A stretch of 5,625 nt of DNA from Verrucomicrobiia bacterium (GTDB taxonomy: Bacteria; Verrucomicrobiota; Verrucomicrobiia; Limisphaerales; JAUIHU01): assembly GCA_030432175.1 (NCBI GenBank), contig JAUIHU010000336.1, positions 1 through 5,625 on the forward strand, in the 5' to 3' direction. A program made the translations under genes and the position numbers. Positions 5,488 through 5,625 of this stretch are shown here, in pieces. Position 1 is the first letter of the stretch; every line of letters starts with the position of its first letter. The notes beneath the pieces were generated by a model. It made no database searches. It saw nothing but the letters and a program-made list of their open reading frames with translations, and had not been told where the DNA came from.

Positions 5488-5625
5488 TCACCGCCGATGA
5501 AAAATCTGGCTTTGTACCAGCTCATGGATCAATGTCCGCAAAGTATCCTCGCCACTTTCCATCTTTTGCACAGTCGACCGAATCCACAGATCATCCGATG
5601 GCTCAACGGGACGCCCTAGCGCATA
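5488..5625 (-). CDS. C-terminal tail of a DUF1585-ending (DUF1592/planctomycete cytochrome-type) protein (5' end outside window)
   Basis: Reading from the right edge, the minus strand is open for 45 codons and stops at TGA (5490-5488). The visible residues begin YALGRPVEPSDDLWI and go on to TLRTLIHELVQSQIFHRR. This is the ending of DUF1585, where a YALGR motif is followed by a helix and a final LIxELVxSxxFxxR. DUF1585 closes the large secreted proteins with DUF1587, DUF1592, DUF1588 and often a c-type haem domain, and their genes normally precede DUF1552 genes on the same strand, as here. Such proteins are thought to be periplasmic or surface-associated and redox-related, with no proven activity. 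The fragment is short, so the family call rests on the motif match together with gene order. Confidence 0.8.
   Translation of the reverse strand, partial: YALGRPVEPSDDLWIRSTVQKMESGEDTLRTLIHELVQSQIFHRR

Noticed and set aside
5481..5625. Plus-strand open frame from an ATG at 5481 to the window edge (48 codons)
   Set aside because: It overlaps the minus-strand DUF1585 ending, whose residues match a known family and fit the gene order; the plus-strand translation resembles nothing I know.

Overview
The window looks like chromosomal DNA of a PVC-group bacterium, most probably Planctomycetota or a related Verrucomicrobiota. Three things suggest this: a DUF1585-ending protein followed by a Tat-exported DUF1552 protein (a gene pair that is heavily expanded in those phyla), a secreted formylglycine-generating-enzyme-like (SUMF/FGE) protein, and a PA14 plus chitobiase-C-terminal-like protein. 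GC content appears close to 50 percent. No clear Shine-Dalgarno sequence precedes any of the four visible starts, which also fits these lineages. The exact genus cannot be read from the sequence.

Left half, plus strand (1-2862). The C-terminal 290 residues of a probably secreted carbohydrate-related protein (a chitobiase/hexosaminidase C-terminal-like fold, then PA14) are followed after 48 bases by a PhnZ-type HD-domain di-iron oxygenase. That is followed after 103 bases by a 12-helix DUF5690 membrane protein. The PhnZ-like enzyme keeps every expected metal- and substrate-contacting position. The DUF5690 protein resembles the organophosphate:phosphate antiporter branch of the MFS (GlpT/UhpT), including the two phosphate-clamping arginines. 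Together they read as a compact module for importing and oxidatively cleaving a phosphonate. This is the most interesting content of the window.

Right half, minus strand (5625-2926). An operon-like run holds the last 45 residues of a DUF1585-ending (planctomycete cytochrome/DUF1592-type) protein, a 148-base spacer, the DUF1552 Tat protein, and an FGE-like protein joined to it by an ATGA overlap. The FGE-like protein carries both cysteines of the CxxxxC active-site motif and has an N-terminal export signal. A perfect TATAAT lies exactly six bases upstream of the DUF1552 ATG, as expected for a leaderless promoter.

Spacers. The two gene groups converge at 2862/2926. The spacers hold short imperfect tandem microrepeats with periods of 7, 8 and 9 bases and one GC-rich hairpin. 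These resemble dispersed repeat families rather than coding DNA. No RNA genes, CRISPR arrays, insertion sequences or att sites were seen, and no gene-free stretch exceeds 300 bases.
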